Below are positions 45,596-56,253 of a stretch of 64,000 nt of DNA, one piece after another (positions within the stretch are counted from its first letter, which is position 1; each line of letters starts with the position of its first letter). The notes under the pieces are model-generated. The model ran no database searches, was not told the DNA's origin, and saw only the letters and a list, made by a program, of their open reading frames with translations. The position numbers and the translations under genes were made by a program. This DNA comes from Aphelenchoides besseyi (Eukaryota; Nematoda; Chromadorea; Rhabditida; Aphelenchoididae), in contig JAMPIQ010000002.1 in NCBI GenBank assembly GCA_024699855.1, positions 15,066,001 through 15,130,000 on the forward strand, read 5' to 3'.

Positions 45596-46930
45596 TTGGG
45601 AGAGCAAACGACAGGCCGGCGACATTGCACTTCGACATCAGAGAGCTACATGGTACATGAACTCGATTCTTCAGACGTTGCTTTTCAAGAACAAACTTTG
45701 TAAAGCCGTTTATTTTATGCCGACTGAAGAAGACGATCAGGATTCGTCGGTGATTGCGTTTCTGAAAATGTACGATCCGAACCGCAAGAAGTTCAACTTT
45801 TGTGGCTCCATGGTGCAAGATTCGGCAACGGCGACAACGGAAAACAACTGCAGCATCGCGTGCAATCAGATCTTCGCTCATATGCAAGTGGAAGCAACAC
45901 CGAACAGCGATGTCTACGCGACTACTTTGAACTCGAATGCGGACGTCTTTTCCGTGGATGTGCAAATGGACGCGAGTTTGACGCAGTTCTGTGAAGCACT
46001 CGGTCAACGATTGGACTACGATCCGAAGAAGATTGTCCTTTGGCGCTCGACTTCACCCACCGAAAGACCGAACTCTCTAATGACTCAAGAAGACTTTCAA
46101 CGTTCGACAATGCACGATCTGATTGCAACAAACGGCAATTTTGTTCACGATCCACGAAACTGTCGACCGTGCACCGTCTACTACTCGGAGCTTCCAATTC
46201 CGTTCGAACAGCTGGACAATCACATTCATTGCCGAGTGTCGGTTATGGACCACAAGTATCAGATTCGCGAGTTCAGTGTGTTTCCGCCGAAGGATGGAAC
46301 GATTGCGGACATCGCCAAAGGTGCTCAAGAGTTGTTCGAGTTTTCGCAAAACAAAGAAATTGCGGTTGGTTTCTCGTTGATTATGTCCATTGAAAACGTT
46401 CTGTTTAGAGTCGTTCAAGTTTCGAATACTCCATCTCAAAGTCGCGTCTCTCATGTCTCGGACGATAATCTTCCGATTGCCAAATTAGCCGAACGAAGCA
46501 TCACACACTCGTTGGCGCCAATCGCTTCGCCAGCAACAGTAAGTTGAAGATACGCAATCGTTTCTGACGATTGGGTTTGCAGCTTCGCGTTGAGGAAGTA
46601 CCGGCTGATCAGTTGAGTTTGAACGAGAACGAGATGCTACTTCCGGTTTCGCACTACGAGAAGGAACCCAGCAAAATGTTCGGTGTGCCATTTCTGATCA
46701 AAGTCATCAACGAGGAACCGGTGGCCAATGTTAAGGCACGCGTGAAAGAGGTGTTGGAAGTATCGGATCGAGAGTTTGAAAAGGTAAACCGACTTCCATG
46801 GTCTGTTAATCAAATCGAGGTTTCAGTTCTAGTTCAGTATCATAATCGGAAGCCGAATCATCCGCGACTTGGATCAGCCCGATCAGACGACGATCAACAT
46901 CGGGATTTTTGTTTTTTTTTTTTTGTTTAT
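45596..46930 (+). pseudogene. USP7 (MATH-33)-derived relic: mutated Cys box joined to C-terminal Ubl region
   Basis: Exons 45596-46538, 46583-46793 and 46827 on. The first part reads DIALRHQRATWYMNSILQTL then FKNKLCKAVYFMPTEEDD, the USP7 catalytic Cys box (family form ...NQGATCYMNS...). Here the catalytic Cys is Trp (TGG at 45651-45653) and the preceding Gly of GAT is Arg. Directly after PTEEDDQDSSV the frame continues IAFLKMYDPNRKKFNFCG, which belongs to the C-terminal ubiquitin-like region of USP7, so the finger, palm and catalytic His parts are missing. The rest (LRVEEVPADQLSLNENEML, FGVPFLIKVINEEP) follows the family to REFEK, then a TAG at 46830-46832 replaces the Lys of F-K-F. Length is about a third of USP7. 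USP7 deubiquitinates nuclear proteins; this product could not. Confidence 0.8.
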
Positions 46931-46989
46931 TTTATACTTAAGTTTTTGCCTAACCGTCACTCATCAGAATAAATGAACTGTTCATTCAT

Positions 46990-49137
46990 TACTACAGGTT
47001 TCTTCGGTTGGTAGAACGGCGAAATAAGCGTTTTCGAGAAGCAGCTAAAAGATCGAACTTGAAAAGACAGAATCCGTCGATTCGACTTGCCTTCTGTCGT
47101 TCATCTTTGATCTTATCGTTTTTGTTTCGCAGAACCGAAAAAATGACTTTCATTTTGCCGTGAGTCTCCGGCGAGTTGTACAGAAAGTAGCCCATGGATT
47201 CGATCATCGCACTGAACATGTCCACCTATATTGTCGCAAATCGACGAGTAGGGCACGCAAACACGCCAAACCCTCGGCTTTTGGCAACAATCCAAATTTC
47301 ACCTAAAACAATTGATCCCTTATAAGAACTGCTTCTTGGAGCCCACCATCTCGGAAATGAATTTGGACAAATGAACTTTGGCGTCGATGTGCTGTCCGGC
47401 CGTGTTTTTGCCTTTTGTTTTTGTGACAACACATTTACGATTCGCAATCTCGCGAAACCGCTCCAATAATGTTCGACCGACTTGACGTGGAACGGCCGGC
47501 ACCACCGCATTGATCGTTGCCATGAACCTAAACTGCCCAATAAGCATTCAACTAGTAAGAATTACCGGCAATAGAATGGCAACAAGTCAAGACGATCGTA
47601 CGGCGCTGCCAAGAGATGTTGAATCAAACGCTTTCGATTGGATGCTTTGTTGAAACTGGTGATGAACTCCAAAGCTGCCGCGTCGATTCGTTCTTTGTTG
47701 ATGGCATTGCAGAGTTTGATAAGAAAGGAAGTGAAGTTTGAAGACACACCGAAGACATTGTCCATCGGATTCAGGATTGTTGAGTCGCGATTTGCTCAAA
47801 CAAACCATTCAATTGGTGCAACTTTCGATTTCTTACCCTCAGTTTTAGTGTTCAGTGTTGGAGTGGCTGGCACCTCTTCATCGATTTGCTCTTCCGCTTC
47901 CGGAACTTCCACTAAAACTTCTGCATCGTCTTCCGACTCCAAATCCTCGAGATTGATGTTGTCGACGAGGACCTCAATGTTCGTTTCGCCGAAATCTTCA
48001 GTTTCCTGTTTGCCATCGTCTTCCATCGTCGGTGTGTTTCGGGCTAAAAGTGCGGCGTGCTCCACGTTCACTAAACAAGAAGTTTAGAGGGTCGGTTTGA
48101 AGTTCGACAGTACCCAATTTCTCATAAAACAAACGAGTATCTTCGTCCACAAACTTCAGAACTCGACCCGAACCTCCGCCGTTCGTTTTCTTCACTTCGG
48201 TTTCGGCAACTTCATCGTCACTCAGCTCTTCGGGCATTTCGGGCACCTCAATGCCGACCCATTGACTCAGCTCCATGGCGCTATTCAACAGACGATCGAA
48301 AGTTGTTTTCAGCTCGTCATAACTCTGTCGGTCCTCAGCCGCGGCATCACCTGAACACAATGAAAACAATCGGAAAACTTGTCGATAAACCTCGAGTTCG
48401 TTCTTGTCGTTTAATCGACTTGAGGACCGTGTTCATTTTCAAGCGAACGGTATTCACATGTTCGACTAGCGACGCCATGTACGTTTTAAGCAGATTCTTC
48501 ATGGCTCCTCGTTGCTCTTTGCTGATGGTGTCGGGGAGAAGTTTCACGAGCTCTTCCAACTCATTTTCCGTTGCCGAACGTTGACAACTCAATGGAACCA
48601 TCGCCGAACACTCGAACAAATTGGTCTGCCAAAAGAGCAAAAGAATCGGCACGTTCACGTGCTCTTGTTTGTCCGTGTTAATCAAGTAGGACAACAGGGA
48701 GCCAATGAGCTGAAGACCTTCGGTCTTAAGCACTCCGTTCAGAATCAATTCAGCGATGAATCTGAAAACGTAAGATGCCAAAAAGCGGTGTAAATAAACT
48801 CTCTTTAAGTCGACAAGTCCTCGACTTTGATCTTCGCATCGCAAACACTGGACGCGATTTTGTCGACAAACTTGGAGAGATTGAGCTTCGCCAGCTCGGG
48901 CAACAGCGATTCGGGGGTCACGGTGGTGCCGATGTTTTTGACGCGCTTCATGAAAGCCGTGACTTTCTTCAGCGTCGAGTCCAATCGACGGATTGCGTCT
49001 TCGTCGTAGTGGGAATGCGCGTTGGAGTACTGGAAAAGAGAAACGTTGCAACGAATCGAAAACCTCACGAGCCTCAATCCAACGTTCCTGCACATCGCGG
49101 CGTTGGCGCAATTCGTTAAAGTCGAGAAAGTGCGTTC
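46990..49137 (-). pseudogene. UPF2 (SMG-3)-derived fragment, internally deleted
   Basis: Recognisable blocks, 5' to 3': 49064-49130 (NELRQRRDVQERWIEARE), 48815-49030 (DSTLKKVTAFMKRVKNI, LNLSKFVDKIASSV), ~48440-48765 (FIAELILNGVLKTEGLQLIG), 48110-48352, ~47845-48070 (acidic linker NLEDLESEDDAEVLVE), 47565-47800 (FNKASNRKRLIQHLL, RLDLLPFY), 47350-47530 and 46990-47320 (FSAMIESMGYFLYNSPETHG). These follow the first and second MIF4G regions of UPF2, the nonsense-mediated decay scaffold. The stretch between KIKVEDL and FIAELIL is deleted with no splice sites, a one- or two-base shift lies near 47226, and both the N-terminal third and the C-terminal half (third MIF4G, UPF1/UPF3 binding) are absent. 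Most intervening introns keep proper ends. Convergent with the USP7 relic. Confidence 0.78.
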
Positions 49138-49405
49138 AAACACGACCGTTGACAACACGAGAACTGAAGCTGCGGTTTCCTGGAACTCAAAGTCGCAGTC
49201 GAACGTTAGTGAGGATGTTGATCCACAAAGTGCCGGTCATCTGGTTTCTGTCCTTCGAAAGAATTCAAAGATTCGTTGGCCCACTCATTGATGTACTCAG
49301 TGGCTGCTCTTTCCATTGCTTGTAAGAGTTTATTCCATTGCATCAATAGAGTAACAGCAATTGATTCGGAACTAAAGTGGATGGCAGATCGATTACAATA
49401 CACGT

Positions 49406-49874
49406 TTAAAAAAAGGAATCTCGATTGTCGCATTTGGATTTACATCTAAGTAAACATTGAGAATCAGATTGATTGTTGTATGATGTCCGTGTCCAGCCAT
49501 CCCGTGAAGCCCTTTCTATGCACATTGACGCGATCAGAACCATCATGAATAGCAAGAATAGTATGCCACATCCGTACAATAACCCAATAGGCCAAATTGG
49601 CCAGTGAAAATCTTTACGCTAAAAAATTAATGTTACTTTTCTCGTAAGATCTTCCAGTACGAAATGATATAGTGAAACTCTCACATACCGTTTTCACGAC
49701 AACTTCGTGCGGACTATATACGCGACGTTTAACGTCTTCGTGTTCGATCTCAACAGCGCTCTTTTCCTGCACCCGCTTTTGCAGTTGTTTGACTTTTGTG
49801 TCCATGGATTCAACGAGTTTCTTCAGTTCGCTCACTTCTCGTCCGAGTTGGTTAGTTTGATTGAACAAAGACAT
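49406..49874 (-). CDS. Small coiled-coil protein with one TM helix (132 aa)
   Basis: Two exons, 49689-49874 and 49406-49618, join in phase 0 (ACG|GTATG ... TTTTTTAG|CGT). The first gives MSLFNQTNQLGREVSELKKL and continues as a heptad-rich coiled coil through VKQLQKRVQEKSAVEIEHED; the second gives a TM helix (GLLYGCGILFLLFMMVLIAS) and a Cys-containing tail ending NRDSFF. The arrangement is cytosolic coiled coil, membrane helix, short tail. Family not recognised. TTTATT near 49328 is a plausible minus-strand polyadenylation signal. Confidence 0.6.
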
Positions 49875-50376
49875 TTGGTAGCAAATCAGTCACCAGAACT
49901 TGGCAAAACTCTACGACAGAACTAAGACTCCAACAGCAACTGAAAGTTCAGATTCAACTCTGAAGTTTAGCTCAGCAAACGGCACCAAAAGCAAGCGGCT
50001 TTCAAACGGCAAAAGCTTTGGACGCTGGTCACTTGCCAAAGTAAACTCATTGGCCTTGTGTTCGCGTCGAAAGCGCGTTGAAAATTGCCAACTTTCACTA
50101 GCAGAGGTTCACATGCCGAACAACACCATATAAAATGAAACGTTATTGTGTTCGAATGGTCGTTGATAACCGACTTCTGACAATATCTTGTTACAAAACA
50201 GATGGAAGTGTTGATCTAATGGCTGGTTATCACCAGCTTAGTGTCCATCAAATGTTGACAACCTTGTTTGCAGACGAAGTTTACAGTCTGAATAGTTGTA
50301 CTCACATCATACAAACGTAAATGTAATAGTCGAAGCATAGTTAGTAGAGAAAACCTGAAAAGAATGCCAACCTCCG
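49875..50376. other. Intergenic, no gene seen
   Basis: Upstream region of the coiled-coil gene; small open frames only. Ends at partial repeat copy C. Confidence 0.4.
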
Positions 50377-50672
50377 AGAGACACCAACTTCCCTTGACTA
50401 CAACTCGGGAGCCAGTGACTATAGAGACCTGTGATTAACTGAACAACAACAACTACTAATAAACTCAAAACCCTGTGAATATCAGTGGAATCCAATCAGC
50501 CATGGAGCTAAAACACACAACACCTGCCATTCCCTTGTATAGCACGTCCATCACGCCAATTGATGTGTCTCTGAGATTCTGGCAACAACTAGTGTTTGTA
50601 TCGTGTTGATAGACAGTCCAAAAGTCTGGCTATTGATCGTGTTTAAACTAGTAGCCATCGGATAACCGAGAA
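50377..50672 (+). repeat. Duplicated unit, copy C (left end only)
   Basis: About 295 bp from CGAGAGACACCAACTTCCC to the phrase near CATCGGATAACCGAG match the left ends of copies A and B (40543 and 61196). After GGATAACCGAG the similarity stops: A and B continue with GAGAGATAAATGAGAG-type sequence and C does not. So this is a partial copy lacking the structured block and the atlastin part. Confidence 0.85.
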
Positions 50673-50896
50673 AGATACGGTTTATTGGCATCAAACAATC
50701 AAATTCGCTTAAACATAAATATGAAGCAACAGCTAAACAATTGAGAGGTAATGTGTAAAAAGAACAATGAAGACGTTATCATTCAGTTAAAAAATCAGCT
50801 CTCCAACTATACGTCAAAATATAATCAACGACCATGCGTTGAGATCGGAAATTGAAAGGAATGACCGAATCAATTGAACACATTTACAATCCTCAA

Positions 50897-52033
50897 TTAA
50901 CGGGCGTTGAGTCGAGAAAATTCGCGAGATAAATCCCGTGGTGTAGACAATTCGTTAAGTTCAATGTACTGTTTCATTGCGAACTAAACCAATGATTAGT
51001 CGTAGTTACGCAAACATTAGTAGTTAATGTAATCGATTGCTATAAACCTACTTGAAAGTGACAGCTGCCTTTGGAAAGCAATTTGACTTTATTGTTCTCA
51101 ATTGAAACACCTTGAAGTCGTTTGGGATACTTTTGAGCGGCGTCTTGGAAAATCGTTGCAATGTTGGCAGTAACGGGTAGAACTAAAGCACCATCTTTCA
51201 CACGTCGAACCGAAATCGTGACCATTCCAGTCAAAGTTGAGACCAAACGATACGAACCGGAGTAGTTCATTTCTTCGATTACAATTCCGGCCTCCGTTTG
51301 TGCACCAGCCGGAACCATAATGTTCGAATCAACGCCCCATGTGAGGGCTTCGGTTTTGACATTTTCATTCAAATTGTTGAAATGAACTTCGTGTTTAAAT
51401 CCGGTTTTCAATTCGGCAATTTCACCTACAAACCACAGAATTACTATTGGCCGAACAGTCGAGAGAAATTACACGGAGTTTTCAAAGTCAATTCGGCTTC
51501 AGCACCAAACATGAATCCCTGCTCACGTACCACGCCGCAAACACTTTCGGTTGTCCGCTCAGTTTTCAACGAATAAGCCTGTGGCTGAGAAGTTTTGTTC
51601 GTGAACACCGATTTGAAGATCGTGTTCGGTTTCGCACCGCTCAGTTGCATCGACGAATATTCGGGGTCGCTATGGTGGAGAATCAGACGTTTACGGTTCT
51701 GAAGTTTTTTTGTATTAGAAAGTGAACATGAACAACGAAATGATGTATCTTTGTCAAGGTTAATAACTACCAATGACAACGCAATTGCACTGTCGCTAAG
51801 AAATCAATTTGGAGAGAGATGAGAAGGTCGTTTCTGAGCTTTTGCAATAATTGAAATTAACTTACAATAATGAACTCGGCTTCCTCACGATCCAAATGTT
51901 TAAAGCCATCGACTCCGGCCTTCTTGATTCCCAACATGTCTCTGAACATTCGCCACGCATAGTCTTCCAAAATAAAATCAACATCCACGTGCTTTTCGAC
52001 ATCCGGTGGAGGCACCATTTCGATCGTATAGAA
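50897..52033 (-). CDS. LIN-24-like protein (aerolysin-type pore-forming fold), 5' end not resolved
   Basis: Exons: 51866-52033, 51473-51698, 51052-51425, 50897-50968, all in phase, about 279 residues; the first usable ATG is at 52018. Order: a Glu/Asp-rich N-terminal segment with DYAWRMFRDMLGI, then a beta-rich core with SVFTNKTSQPQAYSLKTERT, EQGFMFGAEAELTLKTPC, FKHEVHFNNLN and LTWGVDSNIMVPAGAQTEAG, which alternates Ser/Thr-rich strands, and a helical C-terminus ending in REFSRLNAR. This strand pattern is that of the nematode LIN-24 family, related in fold to bacterial aerolysin/parasporin-type toxins; in C. elegans LIN-24 is linked to cytotoxic cell death and engulfment. There is no evident signal peptide in what is visible. 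TTTATT at 50681-50686 may be its polyadenylation signal, at the edge of repeat copy C. An upstream exon may exist. Confidence 0.62.
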
Positions 52034-55000
52034 CTGAAAACCAATCGACTTAAACAACCACAAAAACTTTTGAGCTTCTGAACGCCAATCGAATACACGC
52101 GTCATGAGTTCACAAAGAACCAACATTACCATAAGGTAATAAGCAGCAATTGTGATAAGATTAAAACAAAAGAATCACGGAGGCACAACAAAACGTTCAC
52201 TCGCAGCTATGGCTCCTGCGATTAGCTAAAGGCCATGAAAAATCAAACACCAATGCCGTTGCTCTGCATTCATCGGCAAATTTTCATTCACACGAAAAGC
52301 GCGATCACGACTTTCGATCGCAAGTGGAGGGGACGTCCTGCTGTTTTTGCATTACAACCGGAGGTTATTCTCGACCTTCGTTCATACACCTCGGTCCTCA
52401 ACATCTGTCAATAAAAATGAGTCAGTGAAACGAAATAGTGAAAATCGTCTTCGATTTTGCAGTAAACACGAAACGTGAGGAAACGGCCGCCAGAATGAAA
52501 TGAAGAAGACGATTAGCCACCCGAAGCTTCCCGAACAGCCACCGTCGTTCAAGAGCCCCAATGGCCACCGCCGCCGATCAGATCGCGAGTTTGTTTGCAT
52601 CGAAAGTGCAAATACGATTTCAAAGTTTGAATATCGAAATACGTGAGTCATTTAATTGAAATGACGAAAACTAGAGGGTTTCGATTAAACTCAAGAATCA
52701 ACGTCGATACTCGTCAAACGATTTTGCGTGTGAATTTCGTTGGAGGTAAACTGATAAAAATCGACGTTTCCAACCATACGTACACGCTTTTAAAATGCGC
52801 GTTTTTCTCCACTGAAACTTTCCAAAAACAACCATCAACCTTGAACAACAACAACGTCTTTCGCCGCTCCGTTACCCGGCATCCGCTTCAACATCCGAAA
52901 ACAGCAGGTGGCCTGTGAAGTTTTTTGACTCATGTTCTTACGCAAATCTGTCCATCAACGATCGAATGAGTCATAGAAGAGGCCATGACGTTACGTCGTT
53001 CTTCAAATCGATCGACGTGAGGTCTTTGACGTTCACCATTTCCTAATACGAGCACTGTGGAGGGTCGGTTTCGAAAACGTTCATTGACTCTCGGCTTGAA
53101 AACCCAACTTCTCAAACTCCTCGAACTATCACGACGCTTGAAAGCCACGGAGAAGAAAGGAAACGCGACAAAATGCCGAAGCAAAGTCGACAAGTGGAAG
53201 GACATTAGTTCATGCATGTGGACTCCAGATTTCGTTATGTTTTCACCAACCAAAATCGGGTTTCATTCGTCCTCAAAGTCCACTGTTGGTGGCTATTAGC
53301 ATCTGCGGCCGTGAAGGGACAGATAATTAGGGATTTGAAGTCAACAGGTGCAAACTCTTCGAAAGCGGTTTACGTGAAGCCGATGAACATTCACATCAAA
53401 CCGCATGGTCACAATTGCACTTCGGATACAAACCGTACAGTATGAATCACAGAATTAGATAATTGCATTAAAACAGGTGTAACAGTTGAAACTTCAAACT
53501 TCGATTTGTACCTTTCGCTTTGAATGGTCAAACCACAAAAACGTTTGGTCCAAAGAGCAAAAGTGAAAAAATTTTTCGGTCCTTGCCGCCATGACTGTTG
53601 TGTAAGACGAAGGTTTCCGACACTGCGAGCAAAAAAGAAGAGACACTGTGGCCATTTTTATCGCTTTCACCAACGCAAACCGCCGTCATTGCGGTTCGTC
53701 TTCGATGTGCATTGTTGTCCTCCACTCGATGCCCATCTCATGACGAATTAGAACGAATTGCGAAAGCGCGAAATATCCGGCTAATTCCATTAATTAGCCA
53801 TCAATTGTTAGCTTCCATCTCAATTCCAATCGAATCAATTGACTTCTCTTTAATGGAAAGACATTCAAATGAAATGACTCAACGGAGAATCACAAATTTC
53901 AATCGAACAAACTTTACCCCACGGGTACTTGTGTGTGTTTAAGGTCCATTCGCGCAAAGTCTTCTTGTGTTGACGTCGGATTTGGAGTGTTTTCAGCGCA
54001 TTCAACATCAAAAGTCAAGTGTATGCTGAATGGCGGCGCGGTGTAAGAGACTTCCATTCAAATTTGTCAGTAATTTCGCCGTGATTCATTCGTCAATTGT
54101 CGACTTTTAGGCGAAATGACCCTCGACTCTTTTCTTCTTTGTGTTTGCAACGATTTCGCCTTCCATCGTACCCACTTCTTAACATCGGCGTTCGATCCCA
54201 GTCCTTCGACGTTCACAACTCATTAGCACACCAATCAATCGTTCATCGAGTCGGTGGTTGCGTAAGCGAACATTCCTATCGATGAATTGGCGACGGGGAA
54301 AAAACGTCTGCGATTTCTTGTTTTCAAGGATCCGCTCCAGATTCCCGATCAAAGATGCTGCTCCTCTTTTTCAGTTTTTCCCAATTAAACGTCGTGAACA
54401 TCTGCGCTCGATCAGAAATTTCGTGTCCTCAGCGTCCGCAGGAAAGGACGCACTGCTTGCTCGAAAAGACCCCGTGTGAGGCGAAGAGACCGCTGGACGC
54501 CCCTTCCAATTGAGAGAAATCGTGGCTAACGCGTGACGCACACCAAAACCACGCCGACGTCTCTCGTTTTTGCGGAATTCAACGCCGCATCTCACGGACG
54601 TCCCAACTCTCTTTTTACACACGTTTTATGCAAAAAAACCATCACGCGTTTCCAGCGGCTTGATTTTGGAATCGTTTCGGCGATTTGTCCATTGACCTTC
54701 AACGCTAAAATTCCTTCAAAGGTAAATCGTCGTGAATCCCGTTTTCGAATCCTTTTTTTTGCTTCAAACAAGCGATTGACTCTGCAGTTGGCATCAAATG
54801 AACTTCAATATCGCGACCTTAGACTTTGTCTAAACGTTTTTCAATCAAGTTTATTTGCAAGCTTCTTACACGTGGGCCTTTTACTCTACAGAAGACCTTG
54901 ACTTCTTTGATCGATTGACCATTTCAATATTCTTACAAGCCACTGCAACGTTCCGTTGAACCGCGAAATGTGTTATCAAATTTCTGATTCGTAGATCATT

Positions 55001-55055
55001 TCATCCAAATCGATTCTTCGCTTTTCAGATCGTCAAAATTCGGAACATCAAGAAA
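52034..55055. other. Long non-coding interval with one possible orphan first exon
   Basis: Upstream of the LIN-24-like gene and of siah-1. At 52561-52644 the plus strand reads MATAADQIASLFASKVQIRF and ends at a good donor (AAATAC|GTGAG), which could be a first coding exon or a 5' exon of siah-1; joined to the acceptor at 55028 it is out of frame with the siah-1 ATG. The rest shows only small unrelated open frames. Confidence 0.35.
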
Positions 55056-56253
55056 ATGGCGCTATCACAGGCCGACGACGGCACTCCGTCGTCTGGTATA
55101 CATGTGAATTCGGGTACCGCCACGCCGCATCGGGTCCAACAAACAGCCAGTGAGTTTGCAGTCTTTAATTTCCACTTCCGATTCTTCAGCTCTGATGTTA
55201 AACAGTGTTCCGGCCAACACCGTCGCACCACAACAACAATCACTTGTGGCGGCGCCGTTTCTTCAAACCGCCGGACTAAGCGGTCTATCGTCCGTAGCAC
55301 AATCTAATTCGGAGCTGTTAGCTGCTTTCGAATGCCCTGTTTGTATGGAATACATGCTGCCGCCATATCTTCAATGTCAAAGCGGTCATTTGCTTTGCGG
55401 AAACTGTCGTCCGAAGGTTCACGTTTGTCCCGCATGTCGTGGTCCTGTTCGTAAGTTTTGTCTCTCTTATTCGTGATCCTAAGCTTCTTTCCAGCAAACA
55501 TTAGAAATTTGGCGATGGATAAGATCGCGAGTACGTTGATGTTTCCATGCAAATACACGGGTTGTCTCGAAGTCTTCTCGCATTTGACCAAAGCTGATCA
55601 CGAAGAACACTGCGATTTTCGGTGAGTTCAAAACCATCAAACTGATTTTCACATTCTTTTACAGTCCCTATTCATGTCCGTGTCCCGGCGCATCGTGCAA
55701 ATGGCAAGGAAGTTTGAATGATGTGATGCCTCATCTCTTCAAACAACACAAAACAATAACCACACTTCAAGGTTCATACTTCCATACTTTCACTTTAATA
55801 CGACGAGTTTTCAGGCGAAGACATCGTTTTTCTTGCCACCGACATCAAATTGCCCGGAGCCGTCGATTGGGTTATGATGCAGTCTTGTTTCAACAACTAC
55901 TTTATGTTGGTCCTAGAGAAACAAGACAAACCTGATCCGTCCGGTCAAAGCAGTCAACAGTTCTACGCAGTTGTTCAGCTCATTGGCACGAGAAACGAAG
56001 CAGAAAACTTCATTTACAAGTGAGTCGACAGCCAATAATCCACATCACTTTTTTGTTCAGATTAGAGCTATCAAACGGAAGACGTCGACTTTGTTGGGAA
56101 GCAACACCACGTTCCATTCACGAAGGCGTCAACGTCGCCATTTCGCAGTCCGATTGTTTGGCTTTTGATGCGAAAAGTGCGTTGTTGTTTGCTGAAAACG
56201 GCAATCTCGGCATTAACGTGACGATTCAGAAGACAAGCGAAAACATCGCCTAG
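55056..56253 (+). CDS. siah-1: SIAH-family E3 ubiquitin ligase
   Basis: Six exons in phase: 55056-55149, 55190-55450, 55495-55621, 55665-55771, 55815-56019, 56061-56253 (TAG); 328 residues, the normal SIAH length. A variable N-terminus ([20 protein letters not shown]) is followed by the RING finger from Cys ~80 ([26 protein letters not shown]), two zinc fingers ([25 protein letters not shown]) and the TRAF-like substrate-binding domain with the [29 protein letters not shown] and NLGINVTI signatures. SIAH proteins ubiquitinate substrates recognised through that domain. All metal ligands I can check are present. Acceptor CTTTTCAG at 55021-55028, 27 bp before the ATG, may receive an upstream exon or a spliced leader. 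C. elegans has a single siah-1. Confidence 0.95.
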
